From the NCBI GenBank assembly GCA_026398675.1, contig JAPLSK010000155.1:1-17374 (forward strand): DNA of 17,374 nt, given 5' to 3'. The notes beneath the pieces are model-generated. The model was not told where the DNA came from, searched no databases, and worked only from the letters and a program-made list of their open reading frames with translations. The position numbers and the translations under genes are program-made. Origin of the DNA: a bacterium. Lineage in GTDB: Bacteria; RBG-13-66-14. This document shows, piece by piece, positions 7,965 through 13,919 of this stretch; position 1 is the stretch's first letter; each line of letters begins with the position of its first letter.

Positions 7965-7991
7965 TGGGGTGAGTCATTTAAAAGACCGCCC

Positions 7992-9287
7992 ATGATCCAC
8001 CGGTACGAAATTTCCGAAATCCGCGCCATCTTCTCCGACGAGGGCCGGTTCAACATCTGGCTGGAAGTCGAGCTGGCGGCGGCGGAGGCCATGGCCGAGC
8101 TGGGGCTCGTCCCGGCGGAGGCCGTCCGCGTATGCCGGGAGAGGGCCCGGATAGACCCGAAGCGGATCGAAGAGATAGAGGAAATCACCCGCCACGACGT
8201 CATCGCCTTCCTGGAGCACCTCGAGGAAACCGTCGGCCCCGAGGCCCGGCACCTGCATCTGGGGATGACCTCATCCGACGTGCTGGACACCGCCCTCGCC
8301 CTCCAGATAAACCGCGCTAACCGGGTGCTCCTGGACGACTTGGAAAACCTTCTCTCGGCCCTACGGGAACAGGCCCTGAAATACAAGGACACCGTCTGCA
8401 TCGGTCGCAGCCACGGCGTCCACGCCGAGCCGACCACCTTCGGCCTCAAGCTAGCCGTCTCCTACGCCCAGTTCAAGAGGGACCACGAGCGGCTATCCGC
8501 GACGGCCGAGGGACTGCGCGTCGGCCAGATATCCGGGGCGGTCGGCACCTACACCTCGCTCTCGCCGGAAATCGAGGAGCGCACGTGCGCCAAGCTGGGC
8601 CTCAAACCGGCGCCGATCTCCACCCAGATTCTACAGCGGGACCGCCACGCGGCCTACCTTTGCGCCCTGGCGATTCTGGGGGCGGACCTGGAGCGCCTGG
8701 CCCTCGAAATCCGCCACCTCCAGAGAACCGAGGTCGCCGAGGCCTTCGAGCCCTTCACCAAAGGGCAGAAGGGCTCCTCGGCCATGCCCCATAAGAGGAA
8801 CCCCATCATCACCGAGCGCGTCGCCGGCATGGCGCGCCTCTTGCGTTCCAACGCCCACGCCGCCCTCGAGAACGTCGCCCTCTGGCACGAGCGAGACATC
8901 AGCCACTCCTCCGTGGAACGGGTGATAATCCCCGACGGCTTCCACCTGGCGGTGTACATGCTGCGCAAGATGGTCTTCGTCGTGCGGGGACTGGTGGTGG
9001 ACGAAAAACGCATGGCGGAGAACCTGGCCCTCACCGGGGGCCTCACGGCCAGCTCCGGCCTCCTGGTCGAGCTCATCCGGGCCGGTCTCGAACGCAAGGC
9101 GGCCTACGAGCTGGTCCAGGGACACGCCCTGGCCGCCTGGGAGGGGAAGGGCGATTTCAGGACCGCCATCGAAAAGGACCCCATGGTCGCCCTGCACCTC
9201 GACCGGGAGACCGTCGAACGCTGCTTCGGACAAAAACCGAGATTCATTGACGTGACTTACCGCCGTCTGGGTATAATAGGGAACTGA
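7992..9287 (+). CDS. purB: Adenylosuccinate lyase
   Basis: 431 residues, the short Bacillus-type length. PurB removes fumarate twice in purine synthesis: SAICAR to AICAR and adenylosuccinate to AMP. Superfamily signatures are in order: 'TRHDVIAF' (H68), 'HLGMTSSDVLDTA' (89-101), 'GRSHGVHAEPTTFG' (138-151, catalytic-region H141) and the mobile-loop signature 'GSSAMPHKRNP' (261-271) with the catalytic Ser. The C-terminal helical domain ('AAYELVQGHALAAW') is complete. The ATG at 7992 is chosen because 'MIHRYEISEIRAIFS' matches the normal family start. It is followed after 35 bases by purC, whose product supplies the SAICAR substrate, so the two form an operon. Confidence 0.97.
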   Translation: MIHRYEISEIRAIFSDEGRFNIWLEVELAAAEAMAELGLVPAEAVRVCRERARIDPKRIEEIEEITRHDVIAFLEHLEETVGPEARHLHLGMTSSDVLDTALALQINRANRVLLDDLENLLSALREQALKYKDTVCIGRSHGVHAEPTTFGLKLAVSYAQFKRDHERLSATAEGLRVGQISGAVGTYTSLSPEIEERTCAKLGLKPAPISTQILQRDRHAAYLCALAILGADLERLALEIRHLQRTEVAEAFEPFTKGQKGSSAMPHKRNPIITERVAGMARLLRSNAHAALENVALWHERDISHSSVERVIIPDGFHLAVYMLRKMVFVVRGLVVDEKRMAENLALTGGLTASSGLLVELIRAGLERKAAYELVQGHALAAWEGKGDFRTAIEKDPMVALHLDRETVERCFGQKPRFIDVTYRRLGIIGN

Positions 9288-9322
9288 CTAGCCCGTTTTC
9301 TTATTCCGAGAAGGGGACCACC

Positions 9323-10030
9323 ATGGCCGAAGAGCGCGTTCTTTACGAGGGCAAGGCCAAGATAACCTACGCCACCGACGATCCCAACGTCGTGCGCCTC
9401 TACTACAAGGACTCGGCCACCGCCTTCGACGGCAAGAAGAAGGGCACCATCAAGGACAAGGGGTTCTTCAACAACGCCATCACCGAGGTGTTCTTCAAGC
9501 TCCTGGAAGAGGCCGGGGTGGCCACCCACTATCTCGACCGCCCGTCGGACCGCGAGATGCGAGTCAAGACACTCCGCATGATTCCCCTGGAGATCGTGGT
9601 GCGCAACGTGACCGCCGGCTCACTCGCGAAACGGATGGGCATTCCCGAGGGCACGGCCCTGTCGAGCACCATCCTCGAGTACTACTACAAGGATGACTCC
9701 CTGGGCGATCCGATTCTGTGCGAAAGCCACGTCCACGCTCTCGAAATCTGCTCCAAGGAGGATCTGGCGAAAATCGGAAAAACGGCGTTCAGGGTCAACG
9801 AGGTGCTCACCCCCTTTCTCGCCCAGCGGGGTATCAAGCTGATAGACTTCAAGCTGGAGTTCGGCTACGACTCCGAAGGCGAGATACTCTTAGGGGACGA
9901 GATAAGCCCCGACTCCTGCCGCCTTTGGGACGCCAAGACCAATGAGAAGATGGACAAGGATCGCTTCCGCCATGACCTGGGACAGGTGGAGGAGTACTAC
10001 GCCGAGCTGCACCGGAGGATAACCTCGTAA
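9323..10030 (+). CDS. purC: SAICAR synthetase
   Basis: 235 residues, normal length for the bacterial single-domain enzyme. PurC ligates aspartate to CAIR with ATP, giving SAICAR, which PurB then cleaves. Visible landmarks are 'LYEGKAKITYAT' (nucleotide-binding start), 'AFDGKKKGTIKDKG', 'IPLEIVVRNVTAGSLAKR' (the R-N-x-x-A-G-S substrate loop), 'IKLIDFKLEFGY' and 'LGDEISPDSCRLWD', whose acidic residues help hold Mg-ATP. AGAAGGGG lies 6 bases before the ATG. It is second gene of the purB-purC unit. Downstream comes repeat copy B and a bidirectional terminator shared with the convergent dus gene. Confidence 0.97.
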   Translation: MAEERVLYEGKAKITYATDDPNVVRLYYKDSATAFDGKKKGTIKDKGFFNNAITEVFFKLLEEAGVATHYLDRPSDREMRVKTLRMIPLEIVVRNVTAGSLAKRMGIPEGTALSSTILEYYYKDDSLGDPILCESHVHALEICSKEDLAKIGKTAFRVNEVLTPFLAQRGIKLIDFKLEFGYDSEGEILLGDEISPDSCRLWDAKTNEKMDKDRFRHDLGQVEEYYAELHRRITS

Positions 10031-10043
10031 GCCGACGATAAAT

Positions 10044-10144
10044 GAGACAAGGGGTGGAACAAGGGGTTTAAACGAGCGAACCGAGCGAAGCGAGCTACGC
10101 CTCCGGCGAACCGAGTAATGCCCCAGGCAAAACCCCTTGTCTTT
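10044..10144. repeat. Dispersed palindromic repeat, copy B (longest)
   Basis: It starts GAGACAAGGGG, has a second partial left end (AACAAGGGGTTTAAA), then a core of CGAGCGAA/CCGAGCGAAG units and GCTACGCCTCCGGCGAA, and closes with AAAACCCCTTGTCTTT, the inverse of the left end. It lies between convergent purC and dus, 14 bases after the purC stop. Confidence 0.85.
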
Positions 10145-10155
10145 CCCCTTATTTT

Positions 10156-10186
10156 TAAAGGGGCGCCGATCCGGCGTCCCTTTTTC
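10156..10186. terminator. Bidirectional terminator between purC and dus
   Basis: AAAGGGGCGCCG pairs with CGGCGTCCCTTT (one G-T pair) around a tiny loop, with A-rich and T-rich flanks. Confidence 0.8.
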
Positions 10187-10216
10187 ATATCAACGGCAAC
10201 CGGCTTAACTCAGGCG

Positions 10217-11242
10217 TCAGAGGGCCAGGGCCTCGTCCAGCATGCGCTCGAACTCGGCAATACCGGCGACCACGGACATCCGGCGGCGCAGCTCACCCGC
10301 CCCCTCCACCCCGCGGAGGTAGTGCAGGGCGAAGCGACGTACCCGGAACATCGCCGACTTCTCGCCGTAGAAATCGCAGAGCAACCGGCCGTGCCTGCGG
10401 GTCCACCCGACCCGCCCCGACCAGTCCGCCTCGGGTCGGACTTCCTCCCCACCCAGTGCCTGCGCCATCCGTCGCGCCTGCCACGGCTCGCCGATGAGCG
10501 CCCGCCCCACCATCACCGCGTGACACCCCGTGGAATCCAGCATCCGCAGGGCATCTTCGGGGGTCTTCACGTCGCCGTTGCCGATAACGGGGCAGCGCAC
10601 CGCCCCCACGAGCTCGGTGATGGCCGTCCAGTCGGCACAGCCGGCAAAACCATCCTCCCGGGTGCGGGGGTGAAGCGTGAGGGCGGCGATTCCTATACCG
10701 TCGAGTTCCGTCGCCAGGCTCAGGAAAATCTTTGAGTCCGAGGTGAAGCCCAGGCGCAGCTTGGCGGTGACCGGCAGGGACGTGGATTCCAGTACCGCCG
10801 CCGCTATTTCCACGGCCAGCGGCAGGTCGCGCATGAGCGCCACCCCGTTCCCCGACCGCACGACCTTCTTCGCCGGGCAGCCGAAGTTCAGGTCGAGGGC
10901 GTCGTAGCCGCAGAGCTCGACGAACCCGGCGGCGTAGGCGAAGGCTTCCGGGTTGTGGCCGAAGAGCTGGCAGACCACCGGCACGCCCAGGTCGGGGAAC
11001 TGGCGGGAAAGGGGGCGGGGCGGATCACACGGCCGTCCGGGCTCCGGGGTCAGCATGGCCCGGGTCTTGCGTCCCCCCCGGAAAAGCCCGTCGGCGGTGG
11101 TCATCTCCGTCCAGAAGGCGGCGAGTCCCTCCCCGGCGAGGAGGCGGTACCACGGCACGGCGCTGGTCCCGGCCAGGGGGGCGGAGACCACCCCCCCGGC
11201 GATCCGCTCCCGGAAGGTTTTTACGAAGTCCGGTCTGGACAT
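10217..11242 (-). CDS. dus: tRNA-dihydrouridine synthase
   Basis: 341 residues from the ATG at 11242. Dus enzymes use FMN and NADPH to reduce uridines in the tRNA D-loop. TIM-barrel landmarks: 'VVSAPLAGTSAVPWYRLL' (start of barrel), 'VVCQLFGHNPEAFA', 'DLNFGCPAKKVVRSGNG' with the catalytic Cys (C122), 'PVTAKLRLG', 'LHPRTREDGFAGCADW' and the FMN-phosphate site 'PVIGNGDV' with 'VMVGRALIGEPW'. A C-terminal helical tRNA-binding part follows. The frame stays open to 11380, but the extra residues ('ARGIARFARLNPL') are just translation of repeat copy C, so the shorter start is right. The ribosome site is weak (AAGGG too close to the ATG). Subfamily (DusA, B or C) is uncertain; it looks DusB-like. Confidence 0.93.
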   Translation of the reverse strand: MSRPDFVKTFRERIAGGVVSAPLAGTSAVPWYRLLAGEGLAAFWTEMTTADGLFRGGRKTRAMLTPEPGRPCDPPRPLSRQFPDLGVPVVCQLFGHNPEAFAYAAGFVELCGYDALDLNFGCPAKKVVRSGNGVALMRDLPLAVEIAAAVLESTSLPVTAKLRLGFTSDSKIFLSLATELDGIGIAALTLHPRTREDGFAGCADWTAITELVGAVRCPVIGNGDVKTPEDALRMLDSTGCHAVMVGRALIGEPWQARRMAQALGGEEVRPEADWSGRVGWTRRHGRLLCDFYGEKSAMFRVRRFALHYLRGVEGAGELRRRMSVVAGIAEFERMLDEALAL

Positions 11243-11253
11243 GGCCCTTCGTG

Positions 11254-11308
11254 GAGACAAGGGGTTTAACCGAGCGAAGCGAGCTATGCCCCTGGCAAAA
11301 CCCCTTGC
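11254..11308. repeat. Dispersed palindromic repeat, copy C
   Basis: Left end GAGACAAGGGGTTTAA, short core CCGAGCGAAGCGAGCTATG-CCCCTGGC, right end AAAACCCCTTG. It ends 11 bases from the dus start codon and is read through by a spurious dus extension. Confidence 0.85.
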
Positions 11309-11316
11309 CGATAGGA

Positions 11317-11340
11317 GGGCAAGGTCCGGGCCCCTTGCCT
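11317..11340 (-). terminator. Possible hairpin after the 11400-11954 gene
   Basis: GGCAAGG (11318-11324) pairs with CCTTGCC (11333-11339). There is no clear T-run, so termination is uncertain. It may be a decayed end of the neighbouring repeat, since CCCCTTGCC also occurs at 11301-11309. Confidence 0.35.
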
Positions 11341-11399
11341 GTTCAATGAGAATTGTCAGCCGCGCCTTTTCCCCCGGCACTTCTGTTGGGTGAAACTCT

Positions 11400-11954
11400 T
11401 CACCGGCTTTCCGCCTTTATTATTCCCCAAGACACCGCCTCGACCACCGGCTCCTGGGGAGTCCACTCGACGCGGATTAGTAGGTCGGTCTCGTATTCAC
11501 TCCACTGTGGGTCTCCCTGGTCGCAGTACCACGAATGCCTAATCTCCCAGTCGAATGTCGTATCCAGCCTGATACCCACCAACCCGAACGGCCTCACCAC
11601 CGCGAAGAACTCCCCAGGTACGTCCACCGGCTCGTCGAGGATAAAATGCCACCAGGGAGCCCGATGGTCGAGTGTATAAGCCAACGGCCCGCTCAAAATC
11701 TCACCGGGGCTATCATCATCTCGCGAATAGATGTAAAGCTCCGGCTGGCCGGACGAGAACTGACACCCTAGGATGAACTCGCTCACTACACCCGGCTGCC
11801 CGTCCGTGTCTCCCGGCCGACCTTGAGGGACAGCATCGTTAAAAAGGACGCCCAGATTGTAGTGCCACTCCTCGTAGCCTCCGCCGTCATCCCAGTAAAG
11901 CTCGGTCGCACCGACTGCCAGCGCCAAGGTCAAGAACACTAAAACGGTTTGCAT
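11400..11954 (-). CDS. Secreted beta-rich protein, C-terminal SWGIIK motif
   Basis: 184 residues. Signal peptide MQTVLVFLTLALAVGA, then 'TELYWDDGGGYEEWHYN', and a beta-sandwich-like domain with 'YIYSRDDDSPGEILSGPLAY' and 'FILDEPVDVPGEFFAVVRP', a pattern common in exported carbohydrate- or surface-associated beta domains. It ends 'VVEAVSWGIIKAESR'. It is a clear tandem paralogue of the product encoded just upstream (11957-12544), which shares 'LALAVGATEL', 'PGE.L.GPLAYT', 'LDEPVDVPGEFFAVV' and 'EAVSWGIIKA'. The ATG follows the upstream stop by 2 bases, with its ribosome site (AAGGAG) inside the last codons of that gene, so translation is coupled. No enzymatic residues are recognisable; function unknown. 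Confidence 0.8.
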   Translation of the reverse strand: MQTVLVFLTLALAVGATELYWDDGGGYEEWHYNLGVLFNDAVPQGRPGDTDGQPGVVSEFILGCQFSSGQPELYIYSRDDDSPGEILSGPLAYTLDHRAPWWHFILDEPVDVPGEFFAVVRPFGLVGIRLDTTFDWEIRHSWYCDQGDPQWSEYETDLLIRVEWTPQEPVVEAVSWGIIKAESR

Positions 11955-11956
11955 CT

Positions 11957-12544
11957 CTACTCCTTAATTCCGCTTGCCTTTATTATTCCCCATGACACCG
12001 CTTCAACCCCCGGCTCCTGCGGCTCCCATTCAACGCGGATTCCCAAGTCGGTCACGAACTCGTACCAATCCCCCTCCGAAGCACATCCCCGCGAGTGATT
12101 AAATCCGTAGTCATGGGTCGGGTCCAGAAGGATTTGATCCGGCCAAGGCGACCGCTCCTCGTTCATTTTCACTACGGCAAAAAACTCCCCCGGTACATCC
12201 ACCGGCTCATCTAACACTATTTGAAACCAACTCTCCCCAAGCTCATACTCCGTATACGCCAGAGGGCCAGCCAAGACCTCGCCGGGGTTATTCCCATCCC
12301 GCGAGTAGATATAATACTCCGGCGGAGGCTCACCGTAGCAGTAATAGAAGCACACCAATAACTCCGAGACGGTTCCCGGTAATCCCCCCGTATCTCCGGG
12401 GTAATCATCCCCCACCGCATCTAGGAAAAGCACAGCAGCGATGGGGTCCAAAGTCGCACTCCCGTACATATCGCCGTCATCCCAGCGAAGCTCGGTCGCC
12501 CCGACCGCCAAGGCCAGAACCAGGATCACCAAGGTTACTCGCAT
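11957..12544 (-). CDS. Secreted beta-rich paralogue, C-terminal SWGIIK motif
   Basis: 195 residues from the ATG at 12544, chosen for AGGAGG 4 bases upstream and an immediate signal peptide (MRVTLVILVLALAVGA). The frame extends to 12880, but that part only mirrors the neighbouring gene and a repeat. The mature part begins 'TELRWDDGDMYGS', continues through 'YYIYSRDGNNPGEVLAGPLAY' and 'IVLDEPVDVPGEFFAVVKM', and ends 'GVEAVSWGIIKASGIKE'. Several Cys residues ('LLVCFYYCYGE', 'SRGCASEG') could form disulphides outside the cytoplasm. Together with 11400-11954 it is a tandem duplication in one operon. The fold looks like a beta sandwich; the role is unknown, with surface binding one guess. Confidence 0.8.
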   Translation of the reverse strand: MRVTLVILVLALAVGATELRWDDGDMYGSATLDPIAAVLFLDAVGDDYPGDTGGLPGTVSELLVCFYYCYGEPPPEYYIYSRDGNNPGEVLAGPLAYTEYELGESWFQIVLDEPVDVPGEFFAVVKMNEERSPWPDQILLDPTHDYGFNHSRGCASEGDWYEFVTDLGIRVEWEPQEPGVEAVSWGIIKASGIKE

Positions 12545-12618
12545 CGCTCCTCCTAAATCCAGCCCGATATCGGCCAGCCCTTGGTAAGCCGCGCAAAGGC
12601 CCGGAACGCCTCCGCTTG

Positions 12619-12635
12619 GAGACAAGGGGTTTAAT
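12619..12635. repeat. Dispersed palindromic repeat, copy E (left end only)
   Basis: GAGACAAGGGGTTTAA is present, followed by unrelated sequence with no matching right end. It is probably a decayed or truncated copy. It lies between two leftward secreted-protein genes. Confidence 0.65.
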
Positions 12636-12671
12636 CCGCTTGCCCTTCCGCCCATCGGGGGAAAAATACGT

Positions 12672-13772
12672 CTACCCGCCGACGAGCCACCGGATGCAAC
12701 GCCCCATGAGCGCCAGCCCCTCGGCCTCGGAGGAAATGTTCTCCCAGGCGAAGGAGAGGAAGACCGAGCGGTGGTTCCCGCTCTCGACAGCCACACCGCA
12801 GACGTCGCCCCGGCTGCGGTTGGTGAAGAGGACCTGCGCTCCGGGGGCGGCGGTGAAGCCGTCGCTCCAGTTCCCCACAATCTGCCTGTCGCCGAAAAGC
12901 ACCATGGACAGCCCGGCGTTCAGCTCCCCCTCGGGCTCGGCGATGGCCACCAGTGTCTTGGCGTCGGCGCGCCAGTCCTTGACCCCCAACGCCTCCTCGA
13001 GGGAACCCGACGAGGCCGTTCCGCTCCGGGAGACCTGCCCCAGGTAGTTCTGGCTCACGAGGAGGAGCCGACCGCCGTCGTCCAGGTACCGCCGCAGCGC
13101 CCGGCGGTCGCTCTCGCCCAGGCAAACCTTGAGGGCGTCCAGCCCGGTGAAGTAGACGACCAGCCGGTAAGGTTCCAGCTCGGCGTAAGTGGGGCCGCTG
13201 GTGTTGTGGCTGACCACGTGGGTGTCGTAGTCCACCCCGAGCGCGTCCAACGCCGCGGTGTACCGCTCGTGGACGTCCACCCCGTAGGGGTTGTCGTTGT
13301 TCACGCCGTCGTCGTCGTCCACCAGGAGCACCGGACCGAGGTCCAGCCCCGAGAGGTCCGGTGGGCCTTCGGGCTCGACGGTGACCGGCGTCTCGACCAC
13401 CGCGGTCCGCGCCGAGATTTCGAGCACGGCCCGGAGGGGATCGCGGTCCATGTAGGCCCTGTACGAGCCGGCTGTGGCCGCGGGGTAGACCAGGAATACG
13501 GCATCCGCGCCGGACTGGTAAAAACGCCCCCCGGCGACGTGCCCCACGGGACCACCCAGCCGACCCCCGTCGTCGAGATGCGCCCCGCGCACGACGAGAC
13601 CCAGGCTGGCCTCACCGGCGGTCAGAGAGTCGGACACCTGGACCGTGCACTCCTCGTCCAGGTAGAACACGACGAAGGTCACGTCCTCCTGGGCGTAGCA
13701 GCGGACGTTGGTCACGCGCGCCCCGAAGGCCGCGGCCGTCAGCGCGAGAAAGATGTAAACCGCTTTCCTCAC
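12672..13772 (-). CDS. Secreted two-domain protein with amidotransferase-like C-terminal domain
   Basis: 366 residues from a GTG at 13772, preceded by an AAAAGGGGGGGGG ribosome site. Signal peptide MRKAVYIFLALTAAAFGA. Residues about 19-130 form a beta-rich domain ('VTNVRCYAQEDVTFVVFYLD', 'LRAVLEISART') that weakly resembles an AMIN-type module. Residues about 146-366 are a class I amidotransferase/ThuA-like Rossmann domain: 'GPVLLVDDDDGVNNDNPYG', 'LEPYRLVVYFTG', 'LRRYLDDGGRLLLVSQNYLG', 'HRSVFLSFAWENI'. The nucleophile Cys position reads 'SQNYLG', so it is probably non-catalytic. The domain is a distant relative of the 2041 and 2924 products but lacks their SWGGIK tail (it ends 'CIRWLVGG'). 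Domains of this kind are common in exported proteins of FCB-type bacteria. Function unknown. Confidence 0.78.
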   Translation of the reverse strand: MRKAVYIFLALTAAAFGARVTNVRCYAQEDVTFVVFYLDEECTVQVSDSLTAGEASLGLVVRGAHLDDGGRLGGPVGHVAGGRFYQSGADAVFLVYPAATAGSYRAYMDRDPLRAVLEISARTAVVETPVTVEPEGPPDLSGLDLGPVLLVDDDDGVNNDNPYGVDVHERYTAALDALGVDYDTHVVSHNTSGPTYAELEPYRLVVYFTGLDALKVCLGESDRRALRRYLDDGGRLLLVSQNYLGQVSRSGTASSGSLEEALGVKDWRADAKTLVAIAEPEGELNAGLSMVLFGDRQIVGNWSDGFTAAPGAQVLFTNRSRGDVCGVAVESGNHRSVFLSFAWENISSEAEGLALMGRCIRWLVGG

Positions 13773-13793
13773 CGGCCCCCCCCTTTTCCCGCC

Positions 13794-13823
13794 ATTCTAC
13801 CAGAAAGGAGACAAGGGGTTTAA
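13794..13823 (-). promoter_or_regulatory. Possible promoter for the 12672-13772 gene, abutting repeat copy D
   Basis: On the minus strand TAGAAT (13794-13799, 5/6 match) lies about 15 bases before the mRNA region with the ribosome site. The only -35 candidate, TTAAAC at 18-base spacing, is part of the repeat end, so the repeat may contribute to the promoter. Confidence 0.3.
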
Positions 13824-13899
13824 CCGAGCGAACCGAGCTACGCCCCCGGCGAAACGAGCGAAGCGAGTAACGCCCCAGCGAAACCCCTCGTTCTTGTTT
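13808..13899. repeat. Dispersed palindromic repeat, copy D
   Basis: Left end GAGACAAGGGGTTTAA; core with CCGAGCGAACCGAGCTACG, CCCCCGGCGAAACGAGCGAA and GCGAGTAACGCCCCAGCG; right end AAACCCCTCGTTCTTGTTT, an imperfect version of the inverse. It fills the gap between recG and the secreted-protein gene. Confidence 0.85.
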
Positions 13900-13919
13900 A
13901 AGGGCTGATTCACTGCCGC

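Noticed and set aside
7847..7991. Purine riboswitch upstream of purB
   Set aside because: The space holds the htrA terminator and a putative promoter leaving only about 20 bases of leader, with no purine aptamer core seen.
10064..10120. CGAGCGAA units considered as a CRISPR array
   Set aside because: The units are only 8-10 bases, directly adjoining without spacers, and are framed by inverted ends; no cas genes nearby.
12771..13823. 350-codon open frame on the plus strand
   Set aside because: It is antisense to the secreted protein gene (12672-13772), which has a signal peptide, ribosome site and recognisable domain. The plus-strand translation is a low-complexity Val/Gly/Asp mix typical of GC-rich shadows.
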